Shown here piece by piece: positions 1-7,944 of a stretch of 64,000 bases of DNA. Below the pieces are notes generated by a model. The model searched no databases and had not been told where the DNA came from. It saw nothing but the letters and a program-made list of their open reading frames with translations. The translations under genes and the position numbers were made by a program. Within the stretch, counting starts at the first letter, position 1. Each line of letters begins with the position of its first letter. This stretch comes from Oscillospiraceae bacterium (GTDB taxonomy: Bacteria; Bacillota; Clostridia; Oscillospirales; Oscillospiraceae), in contig SVLD01000006.1 of NCBI GenBank assembly GCA_015068125.1, positions 1-64,000 of the forward strand, written 5' to 3'.

Positions 1-1370
1 CCCTGGGCCTGACCGGCGATATTAACGATATTATGAACGCTCACAACCTGGCTATGGTGGCTCTGACCGCCCGTATGCAGCACGAGCGCAACAACACCGA
101 CGAGTGGCTGGCCAAGAAGGGCCTGAAGCGTCTGGACATCGACCCCAAGCGTGTGGAGATGGGCTGGATCATCGACTTCTGCGCACAGTCCCTGCGTAAC
201 ATCATCATCGGCATCGGCGGCCGTCTGGACGGCTTCATGATGGAGAGCAAGTTCGGCATCGCTGTTGGCTCCGAGCTGATGGCTATCCTGGCTGTCGCCA
301 AGGATCTGAAGGATCTGCGCGAGCGTATCGGCAAGGTCGTTGTGGCTTACTCCCGCACCGGCGAGCCTGTTACCTGTGAGGATCTGGATGTTGCCGGCGC
401 TATGACCGCCTGGATGCGTAACGCCATCAACCCCACCATGTGCTACTCTGTCGAGCATCAGCCCGTGCTGATCCACGCCGGTCCCTTCGCTAACATTGCG
501 ATCGGCCAGTCCTCCGTTATCGCTGACCGCCTGGCTCTGAAGCTGTTCGACTACCATGTTACCGAGTCCGGCTTCGCTGCCGACATTGGCTTCGAAAAGT
601 TCTGGAACGTTAAGACCCGCCTGTCCGGCCTGACCCCCAATGTTTCCGTTCTGGTTGCTACCGTCCGCTCCCTGAAGATGCACGGCGGCGGCCCCAAGGT
701 CACCCCCGGCGCGCCCCTGCCCAAGGAGTACAAGGAAGAGAACCTGGAGCTGCTGGAGAAGGGTACCTGCAACCTGTTCCACCATGTCAACACCATCAAG
801 AAGTCCGGCATCAACCCCGTGGTCTGCATCAACCGCTTCTACACCGATACCGATGCAGAAATCGCTCTGCTGAAGAAGCTGTGTGCTGAGCGCGGTGTCC
901 GCTGCGCCGAGTCCAACCACTGGCGTTACGGCGGCGAAGGTGCTGCTGAGCTGGCTCAGGTCGTTGTCGAGGCCTGTGAGGATCCCGTGGAGGTCAAGTT
1001 CCTGTACGATCTGGAGATGCCCCTGCGTCAGCGCGTTGAGCTGATCGCCAAGGAAGTCTACGGTGCCGACGGCGTTATCTGGCAGCCCCTGGCCGTCCAG
1101 AAGGCTGAGCGTTTTGAGAACGATCCCAAGTACGCTGACTACTGCACCATGATGGTTAAGACCCACCTGTCCCTGTCCGATGATCCCACCAAGAAGGGCG
1201 TGCCCACCGGCTGGAAGCTGACCATCCGTGACATTCTGGAGTACGGCGGAGCCAAGTTCCTGTGCCCCATGGCCGGCACCATCTCCATGATGCCCGGTAC
1301 TGCCGCTGACCCCGCTTACCGCCGCGTCGATGTGGACACCGAGACCGGCAAGGTTTCCGGCCTGTTCTAA
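1..1370 (+). CDS. fhs: Formate--tetrahydrofolate ligase (5' partial)
   Basis: ATP-dependent ligation of formate to tetrahydrofolate giving 10-formyl-THF in the cytoplasm; it feeds purine and formyl-Met synthesis and, in acetogens, the methyl branch of the Wood-Ljungdahl pathway. The reading frame is open from base 3 to the TAA at 1368-1370, so about 455 C-terminal residues are present of a family length near 556. The first ~100 residues, including the nucleotide-binding P-loop, lie outside the window. The ATG at 33 is internal, because family-like sequence (LTGDIND) continues upstream of it. fchA and folD follow on the same strand, forming a one-carbon folate operon. Identification is very secure from the long conserved core. 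Confidence 0.96.
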   Translation, partial: LGLTGDINDIMNAHNLAMVALTARMQHERNNTDEWLAKKGLKRLDIDPKRVEMGWIIDFCAQSLRNIIIGIGGRLDGFMMESKFGIAVGSELMAILAVAKDLKDLRERIGKVVVAYSRTGEPVTCEDLDVAGAMTAWMRNAINPTMCYSVEHQPVLIHAGPFANIAIGQSSVIADRLALKLFDYHVTESGFAADIGFEKFWNVKTRLSGLTPNVSVLVATVRSLKMHGGGPKVTPGAPLPKEYKEENLELLEKGTCNLFHHVNTIKKSGINPVVCINRFYTDTDAEIALLKKLCAERGVRCAESNHWRYGGEGAAELAQVVVEACEDPVEVKFLYDLEMPLRQRVELIAKEVYGADGVIWQPLAVQKAERFENDPKYADYCTMMVKTHLSLSDDPTKKGVPTGWKLTIRDILEYGGAKFLCPMAGTISMMPGTAADPAYRRVDVDTETGKVSGLF

Positions 1371-1384
1371 TTCCCATTTCCATT

Positions 1385-1414
1385 CAAGCACAGGCAGGAA
1401 ACTGCCTGTGCTTG
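1385..1414 (+). terminator. Perfect 13-bp hairpin between fhs and fchA
   Basis: Arms 1385-1397 and 1402-1414 are exact complements around a GAAA tetraloop. Only a weak, interrupted T-rich stretch follows. It may be a partial terminator, or an mRNA-stabilising or processing hairpin that sets the fhs:fchA ratio inside the operon. Confidence 0.6.
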
Positions 1415-1448
1415 TGTGGCATTATTATTGAAATTGGAGATTGTATCT

Positions 1449-2069
1449 ATGGATATGACATTAGCATCCTGCCGTGAGTTTGTCACGGTTCTGGCATCCG
1501 ATGCCCCCGCTCCCGGCGGCGGCGGCGCTGCCGCTCTGGTAGGCGCCATCGGCACCGCTCTGGGCAACATGGTAGGCTCTCTCACCGTCGGCAAGAAGAA
1601 ATATGCCGAGGTGGAAGCCGAGATCATCGCTCTGAAGGCCAAGTGCGACGCTCTGCAGACGGAGCTTCTGAACCAGGTGGAAGCCGACGAAGTCAACTTC
1701 CTGCCCCTGGCCAAGGCCTACGGCATCCCCAAGGACGATCCCAACCGGGATAAGATCATGGAGGAGGCCACCATCATTGCCTGCTCCACCCCCATGCACA
1801 TCATGGAGCTGTGCTGCGAGGCTATCGAGTACATCAGCGTGTTCGCCGCCAAGGGCAGCCGCCTGGCTGTTTCCGATGCCGGCTGCGGCGCTGTTTGCTG
1901 CAAGGCCGCTCTGCAGGCCGCTTCTCTGAATGTGTTTATCAACACCAAGAGCCTGAAGAACCGGGAAGTTGCGGAAGAAATGAACGCCAAGGCCAACGGC
2001 ATGCTCAGCAAGTACTGCGCCATGGCCGACGAGATCTTCAACACCGTCAAGGCCGGCTTCGGTCAGTAA
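1449..2069 (+). CDS. fchA: Cyclodeaminase/cyclohydrolase family protein (methenyl-THF cyclohydrolase)
   Basis: 206 residues of the formiminotransferase-cyclodeaminase (FTCD_C) fold, as in stand-alone FchA, which interconverts 5,10-methenyl-THF and 10-formyl-THF or deaminates formimino-THF. Near the N-terminus is the family signature APAPGGGGAAALVGAIG, followed by all-helical sequence. The start at 1449 is preferred over the in-frame ATG at 1416 because GGAGA lies 8-10 bases before it and the protein then begins at the conserved domain. It sits between fhs and folD, supporting a role in one-carbon folate flux. FolD next door also normally has cyclohydrolase activity, so the function may be duplicated, or this copy may act in histidine or purine breakdown. 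Confidence 0.88.
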   Translation: MDMTLASCREFVTVLASDAPAPGGGGAAALVGAIGTALGNMVGSLTVGKKKYAEVEAEIIALKAKCDALQTELLNQVEADEVNFLPLAKAYGIPKDDPNRDKIMEEATIIACSTPMHIMELCCEAIEYISVFAAKGSRLAVSDAGCGAVCCKAALQAASLNVFINTKSLKNREVAEEMNAKANGMLSKYCAMADEIFNTVKAGFGQ

Positions 2070-2074
2070 GTCTC

Positions 2075-2212
2075 GGCCCCTTCCCTGAGGGGGCTGTCAG
2101 TGGCAAACGCCACTGACTGGGGGAGTTGTTCTGTATCACACTACACTCCCTCCGCCACAAATCGGCTGATTGCAGCCGATTTGCGCCACCTCCCTCAAAG
2201 CGGGAGGCAAGG
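2075..2212. repeat. Palindromic intergenic element, family P, copy 1
   Basis: Two inverted ends, each made of two hairpins. Left: a GGCCCC/GGGGGC hairpin, then an inner hairpin with TCAGTGGC/GCCACTGA arms, then GGGGGAG. Right: CTCCCTCCG, an inner hairpin with CAAATCGGCTG arms, then CCTCCC/GGGAGG and GCAAGG. Similar units recur at 7775, 17245, 19911 (partial), 24892 (one end), 35698, 60205 (with a gene) and 63057. The inner arms differ in sequence in each copy but remain complementary. The copy sits between fchA and folD without removing the folD ribosome-binding site. Confidence 0.8.
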
Positions 2213-2246
2213 TTTTTACACACTACATATCTGGAGGAAATAACTT

Positions 2247-3125
2247 ATGGCAAAGCTGCTGCTGGGCAAGGAAGTTACCGATGCCCTGAACGCAAATCTG
2301 CAGACCCGCACCGCTGCCCTGCGTGAAAAGGGCATTGTCCCCTGCCTGGGCATTGTCCGCGTGGGCGAAGATCCTTCCGACCTGTCCTACGAGAAGGGCG
2401 CAACCAAGCGCGCTGAGCTGGTCGGCGTAGAGGTCAAGAACTTCATCCTGCCTGCCGACGCTTCCAAGGAAGATGTTCTGGCCGTCATCGACCAGGTCAA
2501 CGCTGACGACAGCATCCACGGCGTGCTGATGTTCCGTCCCCTGCCCAAGCACCTGAAGAACGACCAGAACGAGATTTGCAACCGTCTGGATCCCAAGAAG
2601 GACGTGGACTGCATGACCCACATGTCCAATGCCGGCGTGTTTGAAGGCCTCAGTGACTTGGGCTACGCCCCCTGCACCCCCGCCGCCTGCATGGAGATCC
2701 TGGATTTCTACGGCATTGACTGCAAGGGCAAGAACGCTGTGGTCATCGGCCGCAGCCTGGTGGTCGGCAAGCCTGCCGGCATGATGCTGATGGGCAAGAA
2801 CGCCACCGTCACCACCTGCCACACCCGCACCGTCAACACCGCTGAGATCTGCCGCAACGCAGATATCATCGTGTCCGCTGCCGGCGTGCTGAACAGCCTG
2901 ACCGCTGATTTCGTCCGCCCCGGCCAGATCGTCATTGACGTTTCCATCAACTGGGACGCCAACAAGCCCAACGCCCGGGGCACTCTGGGTGCCATCGCCG
3001 GCGACGCCAAGTTCGACGAGGTCGAGCCCATTGTTGAGGCCATCACCCCCGTTCCCGGCGGCGTGGGCAGCGTTACCACCAGCGTGCTGATGAAGCATGT
3101 TGTAGAAGCTGCTGAGAAGATCTAA
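2247..3125 (+). CDS. folD: Bifunctional methylene-THF dehydrogenase / methenyl-THF cyclohydrolase
   Basis: 292 residues, the normal FolD length. FolD oxidises 5,10-methylene-THF to methenyl-THF with NAD(P)+ and hydrolyses it to 10-formyl-THF. Visible family features: an N-terminal catalytic domain with the YEKGA segment (lysine near residue 50), the Rossmann-domain motif VVIGRSLVVGKPAGMML, and the C-terminal PVPGGVGSVTTSVLM. GGAGG lies 9-13 bases before the ATG. It is the last gene of the folate operon and is followed by a strong terminator. Together with fhs and fchA it links serine-derived or formate-derived one-carbon units. Confidence 0.97.
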   Translation: MAKLLLGKEVTDALNANLQTRTAALREKGIVPCLGIVRVGEDPSDLSYEKGATKRAELVGVEVKNFILPADASKEDVLAVIDQVNADDSIHGVLMFRPLPKHLKNDQNEICNRLDPKKDVDCMTHMSNAGVFEGLSDLGYAPCTPAACMEILDFYGIDCKGKNAVVIGRSLVVGKPAGMMLMGKNATVTTCHTRTVNTAEICRNADIIVSAAGVLNSLTADFVRPGQIVIDVSINWDANKPNARGTLGAIAGDAKFDEVEPIVEAITPVPGGVGSVTTSVLMKHVVEAAEKI

Positions 3126-3133
3126 TAACCATC

Positions 3134-3172
3134 AAAATCCCTGTGGCCTGAGGGCCACAGGGATTTTGCTTT
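3134..3172 (+). terminator. Intrinsic terminator after folD
   Basis: Fifteen-base arms (3134-3148 and 3153-3167), perfect apart from the TGAG loop, whose 3' arm itself ends in TTTT. It closes the fhs-fchA-folD operon. Confidence 0.9.
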
Positions 3173-3208
3173 AGCGAAACCCCGACAAATGATGATTAAA
3201 AATCACTC

Positions 3209-3237
3209 TTGATATTTTGTATAACCTGTGCTATTAT
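3209..3237 (+). promoter_or_regulatory. Sigma-A type promoter TTGATA-17-TATTAT
   Basis: -35 at 3209-3214 and -10 at 3232-3237 with 17-bp spacing. It directs transcription of the structured leader at about 3244-3391 and the lipoprotein gene behind it. Confidence 0.75.
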
Positions 3238-3243
3238 AAAGAT

Positions 3244-3391
3244 GAAGAGGATGATTGACTGCACACATCGAAGCTTTGCAAACAGCAATGGTGCAGCCTG
3301 TCTGCAAAATACGGCAGTCAATTCTCATAAATTAGGTACGTTTTGCGCATAAGCTGCACCGGAAACGGGCAGACTATGCGCTTTTTATTTT
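3244..3391 (+). ncRNA. Structured leader or small RNA ending in an intrinsic terminator (class unknown)
   Basis: A transcript from the 3209 promoter would pair 3254-3262 with 3314-3322 (nine perfect bases) and then form a terminator with arms GCGCATA (3345-3351) and TATGCGC (3375-3381) followed by TTTTTATTTT. Bases 3290-3297 (GGTGCAGC) are complementary both to the local CTGCAC at 3259-3264 and to GCTGCACC at 3353-3360 inside the terminator, so mutually exclusive folds are possible, as in riboswitches and attenuators. I could not match it to a known riboswitch class. A free-standing small RNA is the alternative. Confidence 0.45.
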
Positions 3392-3410
3392 CCAAATTGG
3401 AGGTGCCAGC

Positions 3411-4670
3411 ATGAAAAAACTGTCCGTGCTTTTCATCCTTCCCCTACTGCTTCTCCTGTTTTCCGGCTGCCAGACCGCAGATCAGGATGCCGCACTGGAT
3501 GCGCCCACCAACCCTCCTCCCGAAGGCTGTGTATGGGTCTATTGCCTGACAAGCCGATCCTCGGCCAATGGATATTCGCTTACCATGGTCTATGACGAAA
3601 GCGGAAATCTGCTTGAGTTCGCAAAAAACATGGATAAAGGTTCGGTTTATAAGAAGGTTTACGATGCGCAAGGAAATCTGCTTCGTGACGACACGCTTGA
3701 CGGCACAGTCATTTACACCTACAATGAAAACGGAGATGTGCTCACCGTAAAATCTTCGTATAACGATGTTCGATACACCTACGACGAGGAAGGTAAGTGT
3801 ATAAGCTGGTGTTTCCTGAACAGCGACGGAACGCCCCGGGAAACTTACCAAAACACCTATGACGAAAAAGGAAATCGAATCAGTGTGCGTATTTATAACG
3901 GTGACAAAACCGCTCCCGACAGCGGCACAGATTGGGTGTATGATGATCAAGGAAACCTTCTGGAGGAGCGTCGTTACCTGGACGGCGAGGTATATATCGC
4001 CTTTAAATATACCTATGACGAAGCTGGCAGACTTCTTACGGAGGATCAGGAGAACCGTGGTCAGCCCTTTACAGGTAGCACGTATACCTATAACGCTGCC
4101 GGAAACGAGATCCTGCGAACAAGTTATCTCCACGAGAACGGGCAGCGCTACAACTCCTCTATTACATGGACCTACGACGAAAATGAGAATCTGTTGGAAC
4201 GGAAGGATATCGGCTGGCAAGGTGATGTGAACCTTTTGGTTGCCACCTATGACTACAACGGCAACAAGCTAACCGAGACCTACACAAACACCTACGGCAC
4301 CATCGAAAACAGAAGATACACTGAATGGACCTATGACCACGACGGTAGTATGTTGAGCGAATACTTCGATTGGAGCGGTTTCACCTCATATACACTTTTC
4401 ACCTATGACCGCGCCGGACGCATAACGAAAAAGCACAGCACCAGCGGTAGTGAGAATAACCAGCAGCAATTCCTGTATGAATGGGACTACGACAGCGAAG
4501 GTAATTTGCTGTCCTATTCCTACCCCGCCTCTGAAACTTCCCGCACGACCATTTCCTATACCTATACCGTCATCGCAGTCCCAATTGAAATGGTAGAAAA
4601 GGTACAGGCGCAGCAGGCGGAAATTTGGAAATCTATGGACGAATATCAGGAAAATATAAATCTACACTGA
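3411..4670 (+). CDS. YD-repeat (RHS-like) lipoprotein
   Basis: 419 residues. The N-terminus is a lipoprotein signal peptide ending in the lipobox FSGC, so the mature protein should be anchored outside the membrane. The rest is about 13 imperfect repeats of the form (T/V)YDxxGNLL spaced roughly 20-30 residues apart, the YD repeat of RHS and wall-associated proteins, which forms beta-rich strips that may bind carbohydrate. There is no toxin domain, RHS core box or long C-terminal tail. GGAGG precedes the ATG by about 7 bases. It is a single-gene unit with its own promoter and a structured leader. The function is unknown; a surface binding protein is an inference. Confidence 0.8.
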   Translation: MKKLSVLFILPLLLLLFSGCQTADQDAALDAPTNPPPEGCVWVYCLTSRSSANGYSLTMVYDESGNLLEFAKNMDKGSVYKKVYDAQGNLLRDDTLDGTVIYTYNENGDVLTVKSSYNDVRYTYDEEGKCISWCFLNSDGTPRETYQNTYDEKGNRISVRIYNGDKTAPDSGTDWVYDDQGNLLEERRYLDGEVYIAFKYTYDEAGRLLTEDQENRGQPFTGSTYTYNAAGNEILRTSYLHENGQRYNSSITWTYDENENLLERKDIGWQGDVNLLVATYDYNGNKLTETYTNTYGTIENRRYTEWTYDHDGSMLSEYFDWSGFTSYTLFTYDRAGRITKKHSTSGSENNQQQFLYEWDYDSEGNLLSYSYPASETSRTTISYTYTVIAVPIEMVEKVQAQQAEIWKSMDEYQENINLH

Positions 4671-4696
4671 CTTCCCCAGCAACGGTTATTTCGATG

Positions 4697-4725
4697 TTGA
4701 CAAATTTTCAAGAATAAATTATAAT
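4697..4725 (+). promoter_or_regulatory. Consensus sigma-A promoter TTGACA-17-TATAAT
   Basis: -35 at 4697-4702 and -10 at 4720-4725, both perfect consensus with 17-bp spacing. The start site would fall near 4732, just before the ZTP riboswitch. Confidence 0.9.
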
Positions 4726-4739
4726 ATAATCACTTTCTG

Positions 4740-4834
4740 CATGACTGACGGAATTGCGGAGCACCGCAAGGGAGTGCAGGAATTGAACGCCGACCGTCTG
4801 GGCAATCCTGTTTTTTGCAGGATTGCCCTTTTTT
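4740..4834 (+). ncRNA. ZTP (pfl) riboswitch with overlapping terminator
   Basis: Contains the two conserved blocks of the pfl/ZTP aptamer: TGACTGACGGAA with a following hairpin and GGGAG (4742-4774), and GCCGACCGTCTGGGCA (4789-4804). The GGGCA of the aptamer 3' half is also the 5' arm of a perfect terminator (4800-4810 with 4818-4828, then TTTTTT at 4829-4834). Ligand binding should therefore hold the GGGCA strand and prevent termination, turning expression on when ZTP/ZMP builds up, a signal of 10-formyl-THF shortage. It controls the gene starting at 4895. Confidence 0.87.
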
Positions 4835-4894
4835 CTTGCAAAATTCCAAAGATATGGTATGATAAAGATAACTTTCTTACATAAGAGGTGCGTT

Positions 4895-6238
4895 ATGAAC
4901 AAAATCAAGTCCCTCAGCGAAAGCGCTTTTCTAAAGCTGCTGTTCGCCTTCCTGACCCTTGCCTTCCTCATCGCCGCCGTCTGTATGCCCGACCGGGCCG
5001 ATATGTTTAACGGTCTGTGGCGGATCATGAGCGGCACCCAAAAGATCTCCACCAATTATTTTGCCCTGGGCGGCTACGCTGCAACCTTCCTGAACATGGG
5101 TCTGGTTGCCCTGATCTGCACCGGCCTTTACTGCCTGCCCGGCGCCAGGGCCAACAATGTTTCCACCCTGGCCTTTATCCTGACCCTGGGCTTCGGTTCC
5201 TGGGGCATCAATGTGCTGAATGTATGGCCCACCTTCCTGGGTGTTGCGCTGTACGCCGTCGTCAAGAAAGAAAAGCTGGCCACCCTGGTCAACGCCATGC
5301 TGTTCTCCACCGGTATCGCCCCCATCATTTCCGAGCTGCTGTTCCGCTATCCCGCGGCTCAGTACGTGGGCTTTAACTGGATCGGCCTGGGTCTTGCCAT
5401 GGTGGTAGGACTGGCTATCGGCTTCTTCCTGCCTGCCGGCCTTGCCCATTCCCCCAAGGTCCACAAGGGTTTTGACCTGTACTCCGCCGCTCTGCCCATC
5501 GGCATGACTGCGTTCTTCCTCCAGGCCATCCTGTATAAGACCATGGGCGTAGCGCTGCCTGCCGCCCCCGGTGCAGAAACCCTCCAGGTGGCATCCCGGC
5601 TCACCGTCAATATTTTCTGCGGCAGCCTGTTTGGTCTGTGCGTTGTGTTTGCCTTTCTGCTGGGCTGCAAGCCCAAGGATTACTGGAATCTGCTGAAGGA
5701 TCCTGCCCTGGTAACCAATTTCTCCTCCACCTATGGCAACGCCACTTTCCTGATGAACCTGGGCGTCTACGGCCTGGCCATCCTGCTGTACTACAACCTG
5801 GTAGATGCCACCTTCAACGGCATTCTCTTTGGCATCATCTTCTGCATGGTGGCTACCTGCAACTCCGGCAGCCATCCCGGTAATGTATGGCCCATCATGC
5901 TGGGCTATGTGGTATCCAGCTTCGTCTTCGGCTGGCTCAGCAAGCTCACCGGCGGCGCCTTTGCCGGCGCCATCAATGCCCAGGCCATCTGCGTGGGCCT
6001 GTGCTATGCCAACGGCCTGAGCCCCATCGCTGATAAGTACGGCTGGCAGTACGGCTTCGCGGCCTCCATCATGCACTATGTGCTGGTGACCTCCGTTCCC
6101 ACCCTCCACGGCGGCTTCTGCCTGTACAACGGCGGCTTCACCGCTGCCCTGATCTGCCTGATCCTGGTGCCGGAGCTGGAGCGTTTCTTCAAAACCAAGG
6201 AAGAGCGCACGGAAAAACGCCTGGCTGCAAAGAAATAA
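4895..6238 (+). CDS. DUF1576 family integral membrane protein under ZTP riboswitch control
   Basis: 447 residues, almost entirely hydrophobic with about ten or more membrane segments and short polar loops; the C-terminus is charged (KTKEERTEKRLAAKK). It resembles the DUF1576 family, whose biochemical role is not established to my knowledge. The start at 4895 follows AAGAGGTG and excludes upstream in-frame residues that lie inside the riboswitch terminator. Control by a ZTP riboswitch points to a substrate in folate or purine metabolism, for example import of a purine, a folate or a one-carbon source; that is inference. It is monocistronic, with a terminator immediately after the stop. Confidence 0.75.
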   Translation: MNKIKSLSESAFLKLLFAFLTLAFLIAAVCMPDRADMFNGLWRIMSGTQKISTNYFALGGYAATFLNMGLVALICTGLYCLPGARANNVSTLAFILTLGFGSWGINVLNVWPTFLGVALYAVVKKEKLATLVNAMLFSTGIAPIISELLFRYPAAQYVGFNWIGLGLAMVVGLAIGFFLPAGLAHSPKVHKGFDLYSAALPIGMTAFFLQAILYKTMGVALPAAPGAETLQVASRLTVNIFCGSLFGLCVVFAFLLGCKPKDYWNLLKDPALVTNFSSTYGNATFLMNLGVYGLAILLYYNLVDATFNGILFGIIFCMVATCNSGSHPGNVWPIMLGYVVSSFVFGWLSKLTGGAFAGAINAQAICVGLCYANGLSPIADKYGWQYGFAASIMHYVLVTSVPTLHGGFCLYNGGFTAALICLILVPELERFFKTKEERTEKRLAAKK

Positions 6239-6240
6239 CA

Positions 6241-6271
6241 AAAAAGAACCGCCAAAGGGCGGTTCTTTTTT
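6241..6271. terminator. Bidirectional terminator between DUF1576 and NUDIX genes
   Basis: AAGAACCGCC/GGCGGTTCTT arms with an AAAG loop, A-rich on the left and T-rich on the right, so it can serve both convergent genes. Confidence 0.9.
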
Positions 6272-6740
6272 ATCGGATTTTCACGCCGTTGAGAACGGCT
6301 TCGACCAGTTTGTCCCCATCGTATCGCAGCTTCAGAAGAAAGAAGGGCGCGTCCTGCCACAGAAGATCCAGGAAGATCTGATCTCCCTCCCACTTAGGAA
6401 GCTGATCCAAAAATTCCCGACTGACCCATTTCAGCTCGCCTTCGGGGCAGTCTGTCAGATCTCCCTCAAAGCCCTCCGCCGTAAACAGGTACATATACTC
6501 CCCGTCCCAGGGGCCGTTGGTCAGAAAGGTGATGACGCCCCGGCACTTCCAGTCCGTCAAGGTCAGTCCGGTTTCCTCTTTTGCCTCCCGGAGCAGACAT
6601 TCTTCCGGGGATTCATCTGCCTCAAACTTGCCGCCGATGCCGATCCATTTGTCTTGATTGACATCGTTTTTCTTCTTCGTCCGGTGGAGCATCAGAACTT
6701 CATCCCCCCGGAGGACATAACAAAGGGTAGTATTAAGCAT
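6270..6740 (-). CDS. NUDIX hydrolase (MutT / 8-oxo-dGTP diphosphatase-like)
   Basis: 156 residues with a complete NUDIX box at residues 37-59 (G37, E43, R51, E52, E55, E56, G58), the Mg-binding motif that hydrolyses nucleoside diphosphates linked to other groups. The C-terminal part (GELKWVSREFLDQLP) resembles 8-oxo-dGTP/7,8-dihydro-8-oxoguanine triphosphatases, suggesting nucleotide-pool cleaning, but substrate cannot be read from sequence. AAGGAG lies 6 bases before the ATG inside the end of the lipid kinase gene, which stops 3 bases upstream. The two genes form an operon. Confidence 0.88.
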   Translation of the reverse strand: MLNTTLCYVLRGDEVLMLHRTKKKNDVNQDKWIGIGGKFEADESPEECLLREAKEETGLTLTDWKCRGVITFLTNGPWDGEYMYLFTAEGFEGDLTDCPEGELKWVSREFLDQLPKWEGDQIFLDLLWQDAPFFLLKLRYDGDKLVEAVLNGVKIR

Positions 6741-6743
6741 CGC

Positions 6744-7637
6744 TTACTCCTTTTTCATCAGCCGGATGGCGTGGTGCAGATTGCGGATCTCCACCCGCTC
6801 ATGGCCGTCCTCACGCTCGCCGTCCAGGGTCCAGTTCATGGTGGGATCGGCAAAAACCGTCATTTTTTCTGTGCTGAGGAATGTGATCATGGCGCAGTTG
6901 TATTTTTTGCTCTGCAGTGCCTGGATGCACTCTCCCACCTCTGCCAGGTTCTTCGGGGCTCGCACCAGCAGCAGCTCAAATTTTCCGTCCCGCATATCCA
7001 CCTGTTTAGGATCCAGGGTCAGGATGCCGCCGACAGAGGTGGAGTTGCTCACCGCGCCGAAAATGAAATCATCCTCGATCACCCGATCCTCCAGCTCGAT
7101 GCGAACATGGGTCTTGCGGATCTGTGACAGCTCGGAAATGCCGCTGAGGATATAGGCCATATGTCCCAAGGCATTTTTAACATTCTGCGGTGTGGCGTAG
7201 GAAGCTTTGGTAAAGGCGCCAAAGGACGCCACATAGGAAAAATGCCGCCGGCCAAACAGCCCCATGTCATAGGCTTCCGGCTTGCCTTTTACAATGCTCT
7301 CCGCAGCTTTCAAAATATTTGTGGGCAAATGCAGGCTGGCGGCAAAATCATTGGTAGAGCCGCAGGGAATGTAGCCCATAGGCACATCCGCGCCGCTGAG
7401 GAGTATCCCGCTGACGGTTTCGTTAAAGGTGCCGTCGCCGCCGGCGCAAACCACCAGATCCGCAGAATGGGCTTTTTCCAGGGCGATTTTCTGAGCATCG
7501 CCCTGGCCGCTGGTCATGTAGGCCAGAACCTCATAATCCGCCCGGTTAAAAATTCCGATAATATCCGCCAGATACCGCACACCCTGCCGGGTGCCGGCAT
7601 AAGGATTCATAACCAAAAGCAGTTTCTTCACATTCAT
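6744..7637 (-). CDS. Diacylglycerol/lipid kinase family protein (DgkB/YegS-like)
   Basis: 297 residues from the ATG at 7637. Conserved features are an N-terminal NPYAGTRQG phosphate-binding loop (residues 11-19) and GGDGTFNE at 66-73, the nucleotide-binding motif of the DAGK catalytic domain. In Firmicutes such enzymes rephosphorylate diacylglycerol made during lipoteichoic acid synthesis; other members use undecaprenol or other lipids. ATGs at 7646 and 7670 are in frame upstream. 7637 puts the start directly before VKKLLLVMNP, as in relatives, but its GGGAG is only about 2 bases away, so the start is uncertain. It is co-transcribed with the NUDIX gene. Confidence 0.87.
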   Translation of the reverse strand: MNVKKLLLVMNPYAGTRQGVRYLADIIGIFNRADYEVLAYMTSGQGDAQKIALEKAHSADLVVCAGGDGTFNETVSGILLSGADVPMGYIPCGSTNDFAASLHLPTNILKAAESIVKGKPEAYDMGLFGRRHFSYVASFGAFTKASYATPQNVKNALGHMAYILSGISELSQIRKTHVRIELEDRVIEDDFIFGAVSNSTSVGGILTLDPKQVDMRDGKFELLLVRAPKNLAEVGECIQALQSKKYNCAMITFLSTEKMTVFADPTMNWTLDGEREDGHERVEIRNLHHAIRLMKKE

Positions 7638-7774
7638 CGCTCCCATGGGCTTCGCCCTGCTTGATATCATCTATTATACCACAGGCAGAATTTTTCGCAA
7701 GCCTTCATTGGCAAACGAACATCATTGGCAAAGCCTTCCCCTTGAACAAACACTGATTTAATCGCACAGTCCCT

Positions 7775-7918
7775 GCCTCCCTCTGATGAGGGAGGTGGCC
7801 CGCAGGGCCGGAGGGAGAGAAAATGTTGTGCAAAGTGCTAATTTAGAGACAAAACAGAAACCTTTCTCTCCCCCAGTCAGCCTGTTCGGCTGACAGCCCC
7901 CTCGTCAGAGGGGGCCAA
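7775..7918. repeat. Palindromic intergenic element, family P, copy 2
   Basis: Left end: GCCTCCC/GGGAGG hairpin, then a small GGCCCGCAGGGCC hairpin and GGAGGGAG. Right end: CTCCCCCAGTCAGCC...GGCTGACAGCCCCC and GGGGGCC. About 45 bases of AT-richer sequence lie between the ends. It occupies most of the 307-base gap between the convergent 3' end of rluA and the 5' end of the lipid kinase gene; the remainder of the gap shows no further gene. Confidence 0.8.
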
Positions 7919-7944
7919 ACCACCTTGCAACACTACGCATTTAA

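Noticed and set aside
3244-3391. Assignment of the structured leader to a THF or c-di-GMP riboswitch
   Set aside because: Conserved core sequences of those classes are not present; left unassigned.
4931-6241. 436-residue minus-strand frame opposite the DUF1576 gene
   Set aside because: Shadow of a membrane-protein gene; Gln/Gly/His-rich translation with no domain.
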